From Phragmites australis (Eukaryota > Streptophyta > Magnoliopsida > Poales > Poaceae), in NCBI RefSeq assembly GCF_958298935.1, contig NC_084944.1, positions 20,181,679 through 20,245,678 of the forward strand: a stretch of DNA of 64,000 nt, given 5' to 3'. The notes under the pieces are model-generated. The model was not told where the DNA came from. It did no database searches and was given only the letters and a program-made list of their open reading frames with translations. Of this stretch, positions 33,021-44,070 are shown in pieces; the first letter of the stretch is position 1; each line of letters begins with the position of its first letter. The position numbers and the translations under genes are program-made.

Positions 33021-34202
33021 TCAAATTGATGCAGGCTCGGAGTTGTCAAGAGACATACCGTACTCTATATCCTGAGCATCTTGAGCTTTTTCTGCTCTAA
33101 CATGGTTGACCTTCCCTCGGATGAAGTTCTGCTGCCCACGGTTGTTCTGAATGGGGGCTTGATTTCCATTACGTGCTTGGGATTGAAACTGAGTAGACTT
33201 CGGAGTATTAATGTTGGCCAATCCTGGATACTTCTTAGGACACATATTCACATAATGCCCTTGTTCTCTACAATGGAAACATCTCTTGCCTGAGGCGGGA
33301 GTAGCTGGGCTGTTCTTGACTTGAGGAGTTGCTGGTGGATCAAAGTGTTGAATAGGGGCTTGAGACTGAGTCCTGTTCTGGTTGTTGGAAAGAAATATAG
33401 GACCTTGCGGAGGAGCTTGACTTGTCACACGGGAATGTGTGTTGCTTCCTTGTCCTTGAAATGACATCTTCCTCTTCTTCTCATCTAGCTGACGGCGCTT
33501 GTGTTCAACCACTAAAGCTTTGTTCACCATAGCTTGGAAATTAGCAAACTCCTGAGGAAGTAGGGCATACTCGATGGCATCATTCAGACCTTCAAGAAAA
33601 CGTTCCTGCTTCTTCTCATCTGTATCCACTTCATTTGAAGCATACCTAGACAATTGAGTAAACTTGGTCACATACTCTCTTACAGTCATTGATCCTTGCT
33701 TCAAGCTCATAAACTCCTTCTTCTTCAAACGAACATCTCCAGATGACAGGTGATGAGCGCGGAAACTGGATTTAAACTCCATCCAGGTGATAGATTCCGG
33801 ATTTTCATGTGCAGCGTAGTATGCTTCCCACCAGTCTAAGGCTTGACCGGCGAGTTGGTGCGAAGCATAGAGAACCATCTCTCTGTCAGAGCACTGTGCA
33901 ACTTGTAGCTTCCTTTCTATATCCTTCAGCCAATCATCTGCATCCATAGGCTCCACTGCATAATTGAAGACTGGGGGCTGAGTTCTCTTGAATTCTCCAA
34001 GTCTTGATGGTTGGTGTGATTGAGAAACGTGAGTTGATTGTTGTTGCTGCATCTGCACCATGGTTTGAACTAAGGCTTGCAAGATTTGAGTTTGCATAGC
34101 CATCTGTTGTTCCAAGGTCCTGGGAGGTGGTGGGGGTGGATTCTGGTTGTCGTTGTTGTTGTCCTCATAGCTGTTACTGATGTTCCTTCTTGTGTTAACC
34201 AT
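33021..34202 (-). CDS. gag: Ty3/gypsy Gag protein, intact
   Basis: The ORF has 393 codons with no stop. It starts MVNTRRNISNSYEDNN; a Gln-rich region follows. The retrotransposon Gag core contains DADDWLKDIERKL, SHQLAGQALDWWEAYY, WMEFKSSFRAHH and REYVTKFTQLSRYA (about residues 85-200). A basic Pro/Gln linker leads to a CCHC zinc knuckle, CFHCREQGHYVNMC (about residues 305-318), which binds the element RNA. The protein would assemble cytoplasmic virus-like particles. No pol follows in any frame. The intact reading frame next to the missing pol suggests selection on Gag alone or recent replication in trans. Confidence 0.93.
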   Translation of the reverse strand: MVNTRRNISNSYEDNNNDNQNPPPPPPRTLEQQMAMQTQILQALVQTMVQMQQQQSTHVSQSHQPSRLGEFKRTQPPVFNYAVEPMDADDWLKDIERKLQVAQCSDREMVLYASHQLAGQALDWWEAYYAAHENPESITWMEFKSSFRAHHLSSGDVRLKKKEFMSLKQGSMTVREYVTKFTQLSRYASNEVDTDEKKQERFLEGLNDAIEYALLPQEFANFQAMVNKALVVEHKRRQLDEKKRKMSFQGQGSNTHSRVTSQAPPQGPIFLSNNQNRTQSQAPIQHFDPPATPQVKNSPATPASGKRCFHCREQGHYVNMCPKKYPGLANINTPKSTQFQSQARNGNQAPIQNNRGQQNFIRGKVNHVRAEKAQDAQDIEYGMSLDNSEPASI

Positions 34203-34740
34203 CTGATCGGAGTTGGAAAGAGATAAGAATAGGTAAGGGAGACTGGAAAGGATTCTAGCTAAGGGAAACCCAACTATATTATATTATATAGATATTATAA
34301 TGCGGCTGTAGATAAGGTGCCAAAGCATTCCACAACACACATTAACACTCAAACAAAAGATCCAAGTCACACATTTAGCACCATAACAAATCTCACATTA
34401 TCATTATTATACTTAACGATTGAATCAAACGTTCTACTCTAACGTTTCTGGAGAAAAAGGGAAAATCCTCCTATAACACGAAAAACTAAAACTAACACAA
34501 GCGCGGGGGGGGGGGGGGGGAGATCTTCAAGTCTTCAGCGTTGTGGTAGATGATTCTTCCTTGTAGCGAAGATTCTTCAACTTCATACGAGGTAGAAGCT
34601 TCTAGTGAGGTCTTTAAGTGCATCCTTCTTGATCGGAGAAACCGGGAGAGAGAAACTGAGAGGTCAGAAAAGCATGGGATGGTAACTATGACCTTATGGC
34701 ACGACCATTCTATCTAGGCTTGCGATCCTACAGTCAGTAT
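34203..34740 (-). other. Leader region between primer site and gag
   Basis: This untranslated leader, possibly with the packaging signal, holds a 16-base G run at 34505-34520 (C run on the transcribed sense) and no ORF of note. Confidence 0.5.
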
Positions 34741-34753
34741 GGCTCTGATACCA
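34741..34753 (-). promoter_or_regulatory. Primer binding site, initiator-Met tRNA type
   Basis: On the minus strand TGGTATCAGAGCC lies four bases inside the right LTR. It is complementary to the 3' end of plant initiator methionine tRNA and fixes the orientation of the element. Confidence 0.92.
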
Positions 34754-34757
34754 CCTC

Positions 34758-37700
34758 TGTCACACCCGGTTTTAACGGCCAAAACCAAGTGCGGCTTATG
34801 TATGCCCAGGAAGTTTAACACACATAAGGACATCATAGGTGAAGTAACAAAAGCAATACTTTTACTTAATATCGTCAAACTCTTACACAAAGTCTTCACC
34901 TAAACAACTCAACTAACCAATCTATAACTGTTAAACGACGGCAGCGGAACGAAAGCATCGGCGATCAAGCACTCCACAGGCACCGACTGGAAGACACGCT
35001 CCTAGAATACCATGTCGTCATCTTGAAAGTCTTGGAAGTCTTCCACTGAGCAGCATGTGTTTTGTGGGAGATAGCAAGGGTGAGCACATGGAGTACTCAG
35101 CAAGTGTGGGAAAATAATAAAATGCAGGCTTTCAACAAGAATAGGCTAACACATGGTATTTTTGCAAAAATGCAAGTAAAGAAAACATTTTTGGACTCAA
35201 AAGCATTAAACAGTCATTAAGTGAATGCAACCCAACAATCCATCATCTAGCATACAAGGTTCCCCACCCTGCATACCACAACCGTCTAGTACTCCCTGTA
35301 CTAAGACCAAGACCACACCATCTAGTACTCCCTGTACCAGAACCAAACCATACCACCATCTAATCATGCGAGGATCCAAGTCTCTCATATCCGTGAGCAC
35401 GGCTGTTATAACAGTTTTACACTCTGCAGAGGTTGTACAACTTTCCCACGAGTCGTGATTTCATCACCTGCAAGCAGATGACTAAAGTCTCCATGTTGCA
35501 GTGCCGGCCAAGCACTATACACACGTCAGTGGTGTGTTGCCAGGAGATCACTACGAAGCCTTTACAAAGAATCCTCCCAGTATGTGTCACCAACACTCCA
35601 GGTTTTACCGCTAGGTACTACCACCTAGAAGCCCCCTCTTGTGCCATGTGGTTTCTGAGAATTACCTTCTCTCATCCACGCCTCCCCTCTGGCCCACACA
35701 ACACTGGAAGAACCCTAATTAATTAGCTAAGCCTTCCCATATCAGTCTCGTGTTTGTACGGAGCTTCTCGGGTTGTCGCTCCACGAACCGGTCCTTACTT
35801 AGGTTACTTGAGCAAACACTAAACCAACATCATAACCATGACAACCAACAAAACCACTTTGCTCAAGGTCTAAGGTTCCATGTTGCTAGACCATTAACCA
35901 GTTAACCACTATTGTTGCATATGTTCATTAGTCAAGTATATGACACTTCCCATTATCCCAAAAGCATGGCTAAGCAATCTACCCATAAAAGACACCTGAC
36001 CATAAACCATCTAGGTTCCAAGGGGTGATAAGGGAAAATCTGCGGAAAACCCTGACATAGGTGACTACCCATCATATTGACAGACGTTGCATGCAATTTT
36101 GTAAAACAAAACATTTAAAAACATAGGTTCAATATGATCAAGGACACTTGCCTTCTCCTTTCTGCTGCTCAGTGTATTCTTGCTCCTGGTCTTGATATTC
36201 TTCAAACTGATCCGGGGCGTTGACGACTAATCGCACAAGAACCAGCAAAGCACAAAAACAAAACATACTAAGAACAGAGCACAAACCAGAGAAATAATAA
36301 GACAAAACCTATCTAGAAAGATAGAGCTCGAAGAAACGAATCTATCGGCGCAAGAATCGCTTAAATCAGAGCTACGATGGAAAAGATATGCTAAAAACAA
36401 GATTAGGGTTTATTTAAATTAAGAAAAAGACTTAATTGTAATTATGGAAAAGTATAGGGACCTTTTTGTAAAAACAGAGGGACCTATGTGTAATTATGAA
36501 AAGTTCAGGGACTAAACTATAAAAAGACAGGGCTTTTAGGTAATTACAGAAAAGTTCAAGGGTCTTTCTGCAAAATTACCATTTAAAGGAATTATCTGGA
36601 ATTTTTGGAATTATCTTTGTACTGGAAAAGATGAATTGCTGACTAGATAGATGACTGGGCATATAGGCTGATGTGGCGCACATGTGGCACTAATGTGGCA
36701 GGGTGACGTAGCTAAGGTGCTGACTGTGTTTAAAGAGGCGACACGTGGCAACCTGCTACTGGCTACTGAAGAGGTATATGTGCGATCTAATCTCAGCCGT
36801 TCGGACTAGATCAGACGGCTCAGGATGGATCGGGCGGCTGAGAGGATGAACACGGCTGAGCCGAGGGGATCACGGCGGCGATCTCATCGGAGATCGGCGC
36901 AGACCTCGTCGCCGGTGTCGGTCCTCGACGGCGAGCGGTGTAACACGGTGTGGCGGCCATAGGGAGCTCGTTTTAGGGCTTACCGGGGTTGGAACGGCAC
37001 GGGAACTTGCCGGCGTCGACGAAGGCGTCGGGGAAGCTCGGGGTGTCGTCGAGGTGTGGTCTCCGGCGGCGGAAAGGCGACAACGAGCGGCGTGGGAGAC
37101 TCTACGCAAGCACGCGGTCACAACGGCGCTCTCAAAAGCGACGGAGAGGCGGCGGCAACGGCGGACGGCAAGCTCGGCCGAGAGCAATAGCGGGCGGCAG
37201 CACAGCTCAGCGATTCGGCGAAAAAGGGCACGGGAGGCAATAGCTTTTGGCAAGATGGGATGGAGGGGTGTCGGGTGCTATTTATAGGTGGAGATCCAAG
37301 GAGTCCGGGGCGTGAACGACAAGGAAAAAGGCGGCGGCGCTGCGGTCTCGTGCTCGGCTGGGACTCCATCCGGAGGTAGGAGATGGTCTTGACCCGCGGG
37401 ACCCACATGGCAGTTACTCGGGCGAAGGCGGCACGGCAGAAGGTGTCTTCAGCGGCGGGCGCGGGCGCGAGCGGTTGGCTGGGTCGGCTCGGGCGTGGCC
37501 TAGGCGGGAAGGGAAAGAGGGAAGCGGGCCGGCACAGGAAGATGGGCCAGAGAGAGAGAAGGGAGAGGGGATTGGGTCGGGGCAAGCGGACCGAGGCAGG
37601 CTGGTTGGACTGGGCCGAAGGGGGTGAGAGGGAAAGAAGGGAGGCCTGGGAGGGAGTTCTAATTTTTTTCTTTTCTTTTTATTTCTTTTATTCCAATTCT

Positions 37701-37938
37701 ATTTTCTATTCTTTTCTAAATATTGCTAAATCTATTCTCAAGCAAACAAATTCAAATAAGTTGACCAAAAACTTAAATGCCTAACTCCAGCATGAATGCA
37801 TTCAAACAAATAATACTCCTAATTCAAATTTGAATTTGAATTTAGAAATTAGGTTTTATCCTATGCTATTTGTTTAAACTCAAATTAAATCTAGGAAAAT
37901 TTTAGAGAATTGCAAAATTTGAAAATCAGGGTGTTACA
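34758..37938 (-). repeat. 5' LTR of the gag-only element
   Basis: Nearly identical to 29480-32658, with scattered substitutions and a few 1-4-base indels. Minus-strand TATA box at about 37278-37287. The GC-rich part again yields non-genuine frames. Confidence 0.95.
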
Positions 37939-37943
37939 ACAAG
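37939..37943. repeat. Target-site duplication ACAAG (right copy)
   Basis: Matches 29475-29479 exactly. Confidence 0.9.
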
Positions 37944-40740
37944 GATCTTCCTTCTTTGGAGGTAGATAGGCTTAACTTTGATTAGGTCTGCCCAACAGGG
38001 AGAGTCACTAAACTTGTGTTTAACCTCCATGATAGAAGAATTATGAAGATACTTTTTCCTAACAATAGACTGACACATCCCTTCCCCTTTTTCAAGCCTC
38101 CACCACCACTTGCAAAGAAGGACAATGTTAAGTTTGGAAGGAACTTTAACACCAAGACCCCCTTTTTTCTTAGGCAAACAAATTTTGTCCCAATGAACTA
38201 GATGATACTACTTTTTAGTTCCACCACCTTGCCAAAAGAATATTTTTCTTGCCAATGTCAATCTTTTTAATGATAGTTTTTGGCATTTGATACATTGACC
38301 TCTTGTAAATGGGGACATTTGAAAGACTAGCATTAATTAGAATGAGTCTACCACTTATAGACAATAAACCCCCTTGCCAAAGATCAACCTTTATGAGGAC
38401 TTTTTCCTCGATTTTCACCCAGTCAATAAGATGGAGTCTACCGGGGCTTACTGGAACCCCCAAGTACTTGATAGGAAAGGAACCAATTTGGCAGTGAAAA
38501 ATATCGGCATATCTTTCAGCAATAGAGTGGTCACCCCCCTAACATTATCACCTTACTTTTTTGGAAATTGATCTTGAGGCTAGACATTAGCTCATACATG
38601 TATAACAATAAGTTGAGATTATTGGCTTTAACAAAATCATGCTGAAAGCAAAAAATTGTGTCATCAGCATATTGCAAAATTGCAATACCACCTTCAAAAA
38701 GATGGGGAACTATGCCAGTCACTTGGCCATTTTTCTGAGCAGTAGTGATCATCTTAGCCAAGGAGTTAGCAACAAGATTAAAAAGAAGCAAGAAAAGGGA
38801 TCATCTTGCCGCACTCCTTTATGACTACCAAAATATGAACCCATATTATTGTTCAATTTCATACTTAAGATGCCAACACATACCACTTTTTGGAACTACA
38901 TTTTCCATTTGGTACTAAAACCTCTTATATCAAGGCATTTGAAAAGGAAGTCCCAACAAACTTTATCATAAGCTTTTTCAAAATCTAATTTCAGCACCAC
39001 ACCAATTTGCTTCTTTCTTTTGGTTTCATGAAGGATTTCATGGAGAGATATAAACATCATCCATAATATTCCTATTCTTGATAAAAGCATTTTGACAAGG
39101 ATTAATGATCTTATTCATGAAGGGTTCCAATCTAATAGTTAAAGCCTTTGTAATCCACTTATAAGAATAGTTCAGCAAGCAAATAGGCCTGAACTGCTAG
39201 ATTCTTCTAGCATTATTCACTTTAGGCAAGAGTGTAATAACTCCATAATTGAACCTTTTAACATCAAGAGATCCCACATAAATGTCATTGAACACTCTGA
39301 TAAAGCCATCTTTAATTACATCCCAACAAGTTTGATAAAACTTAGCAGGGAACCCATTAAGGCCAGCCACTTTATTAGCTTCCATTTCAAAGAGGGATTT
39401 TTAATCTCAAATTCCGTAAATGGGTGATCAAGTATCTCATTATCACAAGCATTTAATTTTTCATCATTAGACCAGAGGTCAGGGCTCAAAGAGATCAAAT
39501 TACCAGAAGGACTATAGAGTTCCTTATAGAACTCAGTAGCATGAGCTAAAAGTGCATCATCACCAATAATTTTCTCATTATCCTTCATAAGGTAAAGAAT
39601 TGTGTTTTTCCTTTTTTTTTTGCCATTGGCAATACTATGAAAGAACTTGGTATTATTATCCCCTTGAAGGATCCATTTGGAGCTAGATCTTTTAAATCAG
39701 AAAATTTTCTCATCAATAAGGAGTTTTTGGATATTTGATAAAAGCTGGGTTTTCTTATTAGCTCGACTCAAGCTAAGAAGGCCCTCTTCTAATTTTTCAT
39801 ACATCTCAAACTCTTCTCTGTACAGTTTGAGCATCTTGTTGTTATGACCAACTAAGTTTCCACCCCATCCTTTCAGAAATCTTCTAAGATTTTTAAGCTT
39901 AGAGAGAATGTTGTCCAAAGTGGTACCATTTGGGATTTGTTCATCCCAAATCTTTTTAACCTCGAGTAGAGAAGACTCATGATGGAGCCAGGAGAGCTCA
40001 AACCTAAACTCAGGTTTGAGCCTTCTATTACCCAAAGAAGTAGAAAGGATTAAGGCATTATGATCAGAAGAATCTCTAGGCAACTTATGCACATTGGCAA
40101 GGGGATACGTAAGTTCCCAATCATTAGATACAAGAATTCTATCAAGTTTCTCTAGAGTGGGAGTTTCTCAATTGTTTGACCAAGTAAAACTGCCTTCACT
40201 CATATGAAGCTCTCTCAACTCAAAAAAATGAATAATACTATTTAGAATATGAGAGAAGGTGGGGAGGATGATAGGATTATTCTTTTCAGAAGAGTACATA
40301 AGGATATTGAAATCACCCCCAAGAACTACAGGATACTGCAGATGAGAGCAGGGAGCTGCAAGTTCAAAGAGGAACTGATGCATTAAGTCATCCTAAGTAG
40401 CACTATACACATTAAGCAGTGTCCAATATTGCTCAGATTGTTTGACCTTAAGATCAACCTGCAGCAGATAGATACCTTTCTTGACATTGATAGGTTCAAA
40501 CGCATCAATGTTAAACCTGTAAGTAAACCACTTGATCTGCCACTTGAAGGAATCCTTTCCCAGTGGAATCTAGCAGGGGATCAATTTTTTTGAAAGAATT
40601 TGGGGGCAAAGCAAGTATAAATTGTTTCCTGTAAACACATGAAGTTAAGATGTTGACTAAAAATAAGATCCGTTAAGCATGAACTCATACCTTTTTTACT
40701 AACTCCTCTACAATTCCAGAACCAACCAATCATGTAGATA
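37944..40740 (-). pseudogene. LINE ORF2: endonuclease and reverse transcriptase
   Basis: From the 5' side: an apurinic-type endonuclease part with VVLGGDFNILMYSSEK (about 40330-40285) and SSDHNALILS (about 40072-40043); the RT with KEANKVAGLNGFPAKF-like sequence (about 39350), VVLKLDFEKAYDKVCWDFL (about 39000-38945) and AILQYADDTIFCF (about 38690-38650), where the YADD catalytic pair is kept; then the thumb and C-terminal region with GGLLSISGRLILINASLSN and KKKGGLGVK (38170). The protein would nick DNA and copy the LINE RNA. Many frame breaks make it inactive. Confidence 0.85.
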
Positions 40741-41156
40741 TTTGTGGTTTTTTCCTAGCCTCCCTCACAGGCCTCTATGAGATGGGAGGGTCTTCTTTAG
40801 AAGACATTGAACTCAAAGGTCTTTTAGGAACTTTATAAAAATCCCTACATCCTAAGTTCATTCTAATAAAGTCTTGTTTAAACAGACTGGATTTGTCAAT
40901 TTTCAAAGTTATGCCCACAAGAGAACCAACATATGCAAGGACAGGCTCAGATTTACTTTCTTGGGGGATCCTTCTAAACCTAAACCAAACAATTGGAAAG
41001 CCCCTTTAGCACATACTACAGATTCCAAGTTGACACTTTAACTTCAGCATTGACCCTACTCATCCCAATGGTTTTAAAATGAGCCCACTCATCAATCTTT
41101 CTGTCATTTGGGTATCTCATGCTAAAAACAGTATTAGACCACTATTTTGCATGGCA

Positions 41157-41935
41157 TCACCATGTATTACAAAAAAAGTCATGAAACTCATGTTCGATTA
41201 GCAAGGCAGAGGCAAAACCATTCACAACCGTGATCATCGCTAAGTTGGTACGATCCTTAACAGCAAGAGCACTGAGGATATTCTCAATAAAGACAAAAGA
41301 CCTGATCATCAGTCTGAGTACCACATAGTGGAGCGATATAATCCCAAGCATTTCTAACAGGGCATAACCTAGGTTCATGTCCTTCCCTACCACACCTTAA
41401 GCACAAACCAGAAAGAGGACAAGAACTCACAACATGATCAAAAGACCTGCATCCATAACAAGCACCAACTGCAATATCGTCATGCTGTGGAGCATTATCC
41501 TTACCCAAGGGAGCGGAGGATTTGTACCTCTGAGAATCATAGGAAGTACCTCTAGTAGACGAGGGATGCCCAGACGAAGGCTTGGGGAAGTCACCGGGAA
41601 CATTGGATCCCTCAACACCAGTAGAGGTAGAGGCCCGTTCTTTGCGCATTTCTACCCGATGATCCAGGCGCCCTTGATTGGATCCAGCAGCCGCAGTCTA
41701 GGGGTCATCAGGTTGGGGGGGGGGGTAGATCAGCATCGGCTTCAAGATGAGGAGAGGGATCAGATCCAGGAACTCCAGAAAATCTGATCTCTTGCCACTT
41801 CTTACCCCAGCCATCACAGCGGAAACCGTCACGGGCCGAAGTACGACCGGCGCCACGCTCGCTTCTTCTAGAGCCAAAGCCACCACGTCGTGGAACGCCC
41901 CTAGCACCACGATCACCAACCATGATGCAGGGTGT
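41157..41935 (-). pseudogene. LINE ORF1: RNA-binding protein with two zinc knuckles
   Basis: It starts near MVGDRGARGVPRRGGFG (Gly/Arg-rich, about 41920). The C-terminal part holds CYGCRSFDHVVSSC followed by CLRCGREGHEPRLC (about 41460-41380), two CX2CX4HX4C zinc knuckles, as in plant L1 ORF1 proteins. The frame is broken between the two parts, and an 11-base G run at 41715-41725 falls in it. The family is sure; the exact ends are not. Confidence 0.7.
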
Positions 41936-42250
41936 CGCCTCAAATTTTGGAGAAGACATGATGACTTGGGAGAACGATCTCGTATCTTCGGTCACGGAAC
42001 CTCGCCAATCTGTGGAAGCAACGCTGCAGAGATGCCAAATCCGGCGTCTCAAGGTGGGGATTCGGGGGAGAGGAGGAACCGGTTTAGGGTTGGAGTGGTG
42101 AGTGAAGGGGATATGGGAGATTGTGGGGAAGAGCAGTAGATTCCAGAGCATGACCCAAGAGAACCTCCATTGGACCCGCCTACAGCGACAAGGTGCAAAC
42201 ATGCGCCATACAAGAGCTTGGAGCTAGTCCACAATTTTGACATTAGTAGA

Positions 42251-42530
42251 AGGCACCAATAAATCAGATATTGTTCAAGGCAACACATAATTACATTTCA
42301 GTAAGCTGCATTGTTTCTCATGACTCCTACATCAGTCTAGGAAGCGAGTCTCCTCTGTGGCCCCTGAAACTTTCAAGCACACGTCATTAACCAACTTACT
42401 GGATGTGAATTGGCAGTAGTTGGACTAGATACGAGCAGTGGTGCAAAGATCAGAACCAGAAGAAACACTCTAACTAGTGTTCATTTAGCCATGCCTTTCA
42501 CCAAGTAGCAGCAATGACGACTCTACCTAA
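42251..42530. other. Flank between LINE and copia element
   Basis: No gene is seen. The phrase TTTCACCAAGTAGCAGCA (42497) resembles TTTCACCAACAAGCAGCA (47666) on the other side of the copia element. Confidence 0.3.
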
Positions 42531-42805
42531 TGTTGGATTGTGATGCGAATTCTTGTTAGGCTATACAAGGGATGCCTTCGGCCCATATTCCAGAAAAGTC
42601 CGTATTAGACTCGAATTGTATATGTCCACCCCTATAAATATATCTTGTAAGCTGCAAGGAGAGATGAGATGCTCATTGTAATCCCTGCATTGTACACATC
42701 CCTGATATAGTGAAGATCGCCGATTGGTGCCCGTGGTTTTTTCCTGCAAAGGTTTTCCACATAAAATTGTTTCGTGTTCGATCCTGTTGTGCTTGATTTC
42801 TAACA
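42531..42805 (+). repeat. 5' LTR of copia 1
   Basis: Starts TGTTGGATTG and ends TTTCTAACA. TATA box CTATAAATATA at 42632-42642 gives the element promoter. Confidence 0.93.
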
Positions 42806-42807
42806 AG

Positions 42808-42819
42808 TGGTATTAGAGT
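42808..42819 (+). promoter_or_regulatory. Primer binding site of copia 1
   Basis: TGGTATTAGAGT lies two bases after the LTR and is a one-to-two-base variant of the initiator-Met tRNA complement TGGTATCAGAGC. Confidence 0.8.
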
Positions 42820-43243
42820 CGAATTGGATCTACACAAGATTACGAGAAAAAAAAAATAGATTGGTTTCTTTGCGCCACCACGGGATTCGTCATCGTCGGG
42901 ATCGAAACGTCGATTTCATCTGTCGTTCTCCACCTGCCCGATTCGTCGCGCTCTTCCTGGGACCCGTCGTCGATGCGCACTTCAGCACCGATCCAAGCGC
43001 CTGCGTCTCAGATCAGATCAAAGAAAAAATACGAATCAAGTCTCGAGGAGAATAGAGAAAAAAGATTCTCCGCTTCCAATTGGTTCTTTGCTTCGCGCAC
43101 ACCAGAAGTTGTACTAGGAGATTGGTTTTGGCTTCATTTCTAAGCGTACACGAAGCGTACCAGGATTTCTTCAGTTTATTGCTTGGTGCACACAAGCTGT
43201 ACCAGAAACGCTGCAGATTATTTTTTGCTGATTACTCTTCGCT

Positions 43244-44070
43244 ATGACTTCTATGAAATATCATATTCTACTGCTAGACCGAGATACAAGGTTTTCTCTT
43301 TGGCAAGTCAAGATACGAGTTGTTCTTGCGCATATTGATCTGGATGATGCGCTTGATAATTTTGGAAACAAAGATCAAAAGTCTTGGTCCGATGAAGAAA
43401 AGAGAAAGAATCGTAAGGTTTTGTCACAAATTCATCTTCATTTATCGAACAATATTTTGCATGAGGTTATGGCTAAAGCTGGAATCGACCTGCATGTCCA
43501 AGGATCTAACCAATAAAATCCATCTAAAGATGAAATTGTTCATGCACAAATTACAGGAGGGTAGTTTTGTGTTGAATCATCTTTCGGTCTTTAAGGAGAT
43601 CATTGCTGACCGACAATCTATAGAGGTAAAATATGATGATAAAGATTTGAGTCTTATTCTTTTGTGCTCATTACCCAGTTTTTTTTACAAACTTCAGAGA
43701 TACCATATTATACAGTCATGATACACTAACTTTGAAAGAAGTTTATGAGGCCTTGCATGCCAAGGAAAAGATGAAACAGATGGTGTCTACTGATGGCTCT
43801 ACTTTCAATGGAGAAGGTTTGATTGTGCGTGGTAGGATAAAGGAGAAAAATTCGCATAATAACCAAAGAGATAAAAGTTCAAATGGTTACAGGGGTCATT
43901 CAAAGTCCAGAGACAAAGAAAAATTTTGCAAGTATTGCAAGAAAAATAATTATGACATATCTGAATGTTACAAGTTGAAGAATAAAGAAAAGAGGAAAGG
44001 TAAATCTAATGAAGAAGGTAAAGCATCTGTTGCTACTTCCGATAATAGTTCTGATGGAGAGACTCTCGTT
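43244..44070 (+). pseudogene. gag: Copia 1 Gag with zinc knuckle
   Basis: Begins MTSMKYHILLLDRDTRFSLW and continues with the copia Gag (UBN2-type) helices KRKNRKVLSQIHLHLSNNIL. A frame change occurs near 43515, after which KLFMHKLQEGSFVLNHLSVF and LTLKEVYEALHAKE follow in two further frames. A knuckle, CKYCKKNNYDISEC (43930-43971), differs from the CCHC consensus in lacking the His. The shell protein is therefore broken. Confidence 0.85.

Larger units (their letters stand above)
29480..37938 (-). mobile_element. Gag-only Ty3/gypsy LTR retrotransposon (TR-GAG-like, non-autonomous)
   Basis: Two 3.18-kb direct LTRs flank a 2.1-kb interior. Read on the minus strand: right LTR, primer binding site, leader, gag, polypurine tract, left LTR. 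No protease, RT, RNase H or integrase is present, so movement would need enzymes from a related autonomous element. Ends are TGTAACACCC...GGGTGTGACA, and the target duplication is perfect. By eye the LTRs are about 98% identical, so insertion is fairly recent. It landed in a LINE. Confidence 0.93.
37944..42250 (-). mobile_element. L1-type LINE, degenerate
   Basis: Two LINE genes in order on the minus strand, ORF1 (zinc-knuckle protein) then ORF2 (endonuclease-RT), are both present but broken by stops and frameshifts. The 3' end is separated by the gypsy insertion and continues briefly left of 29480. The exact 5' end (near 42160-42250) and the poly(A) tail were not found. Confidence 0.85.
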
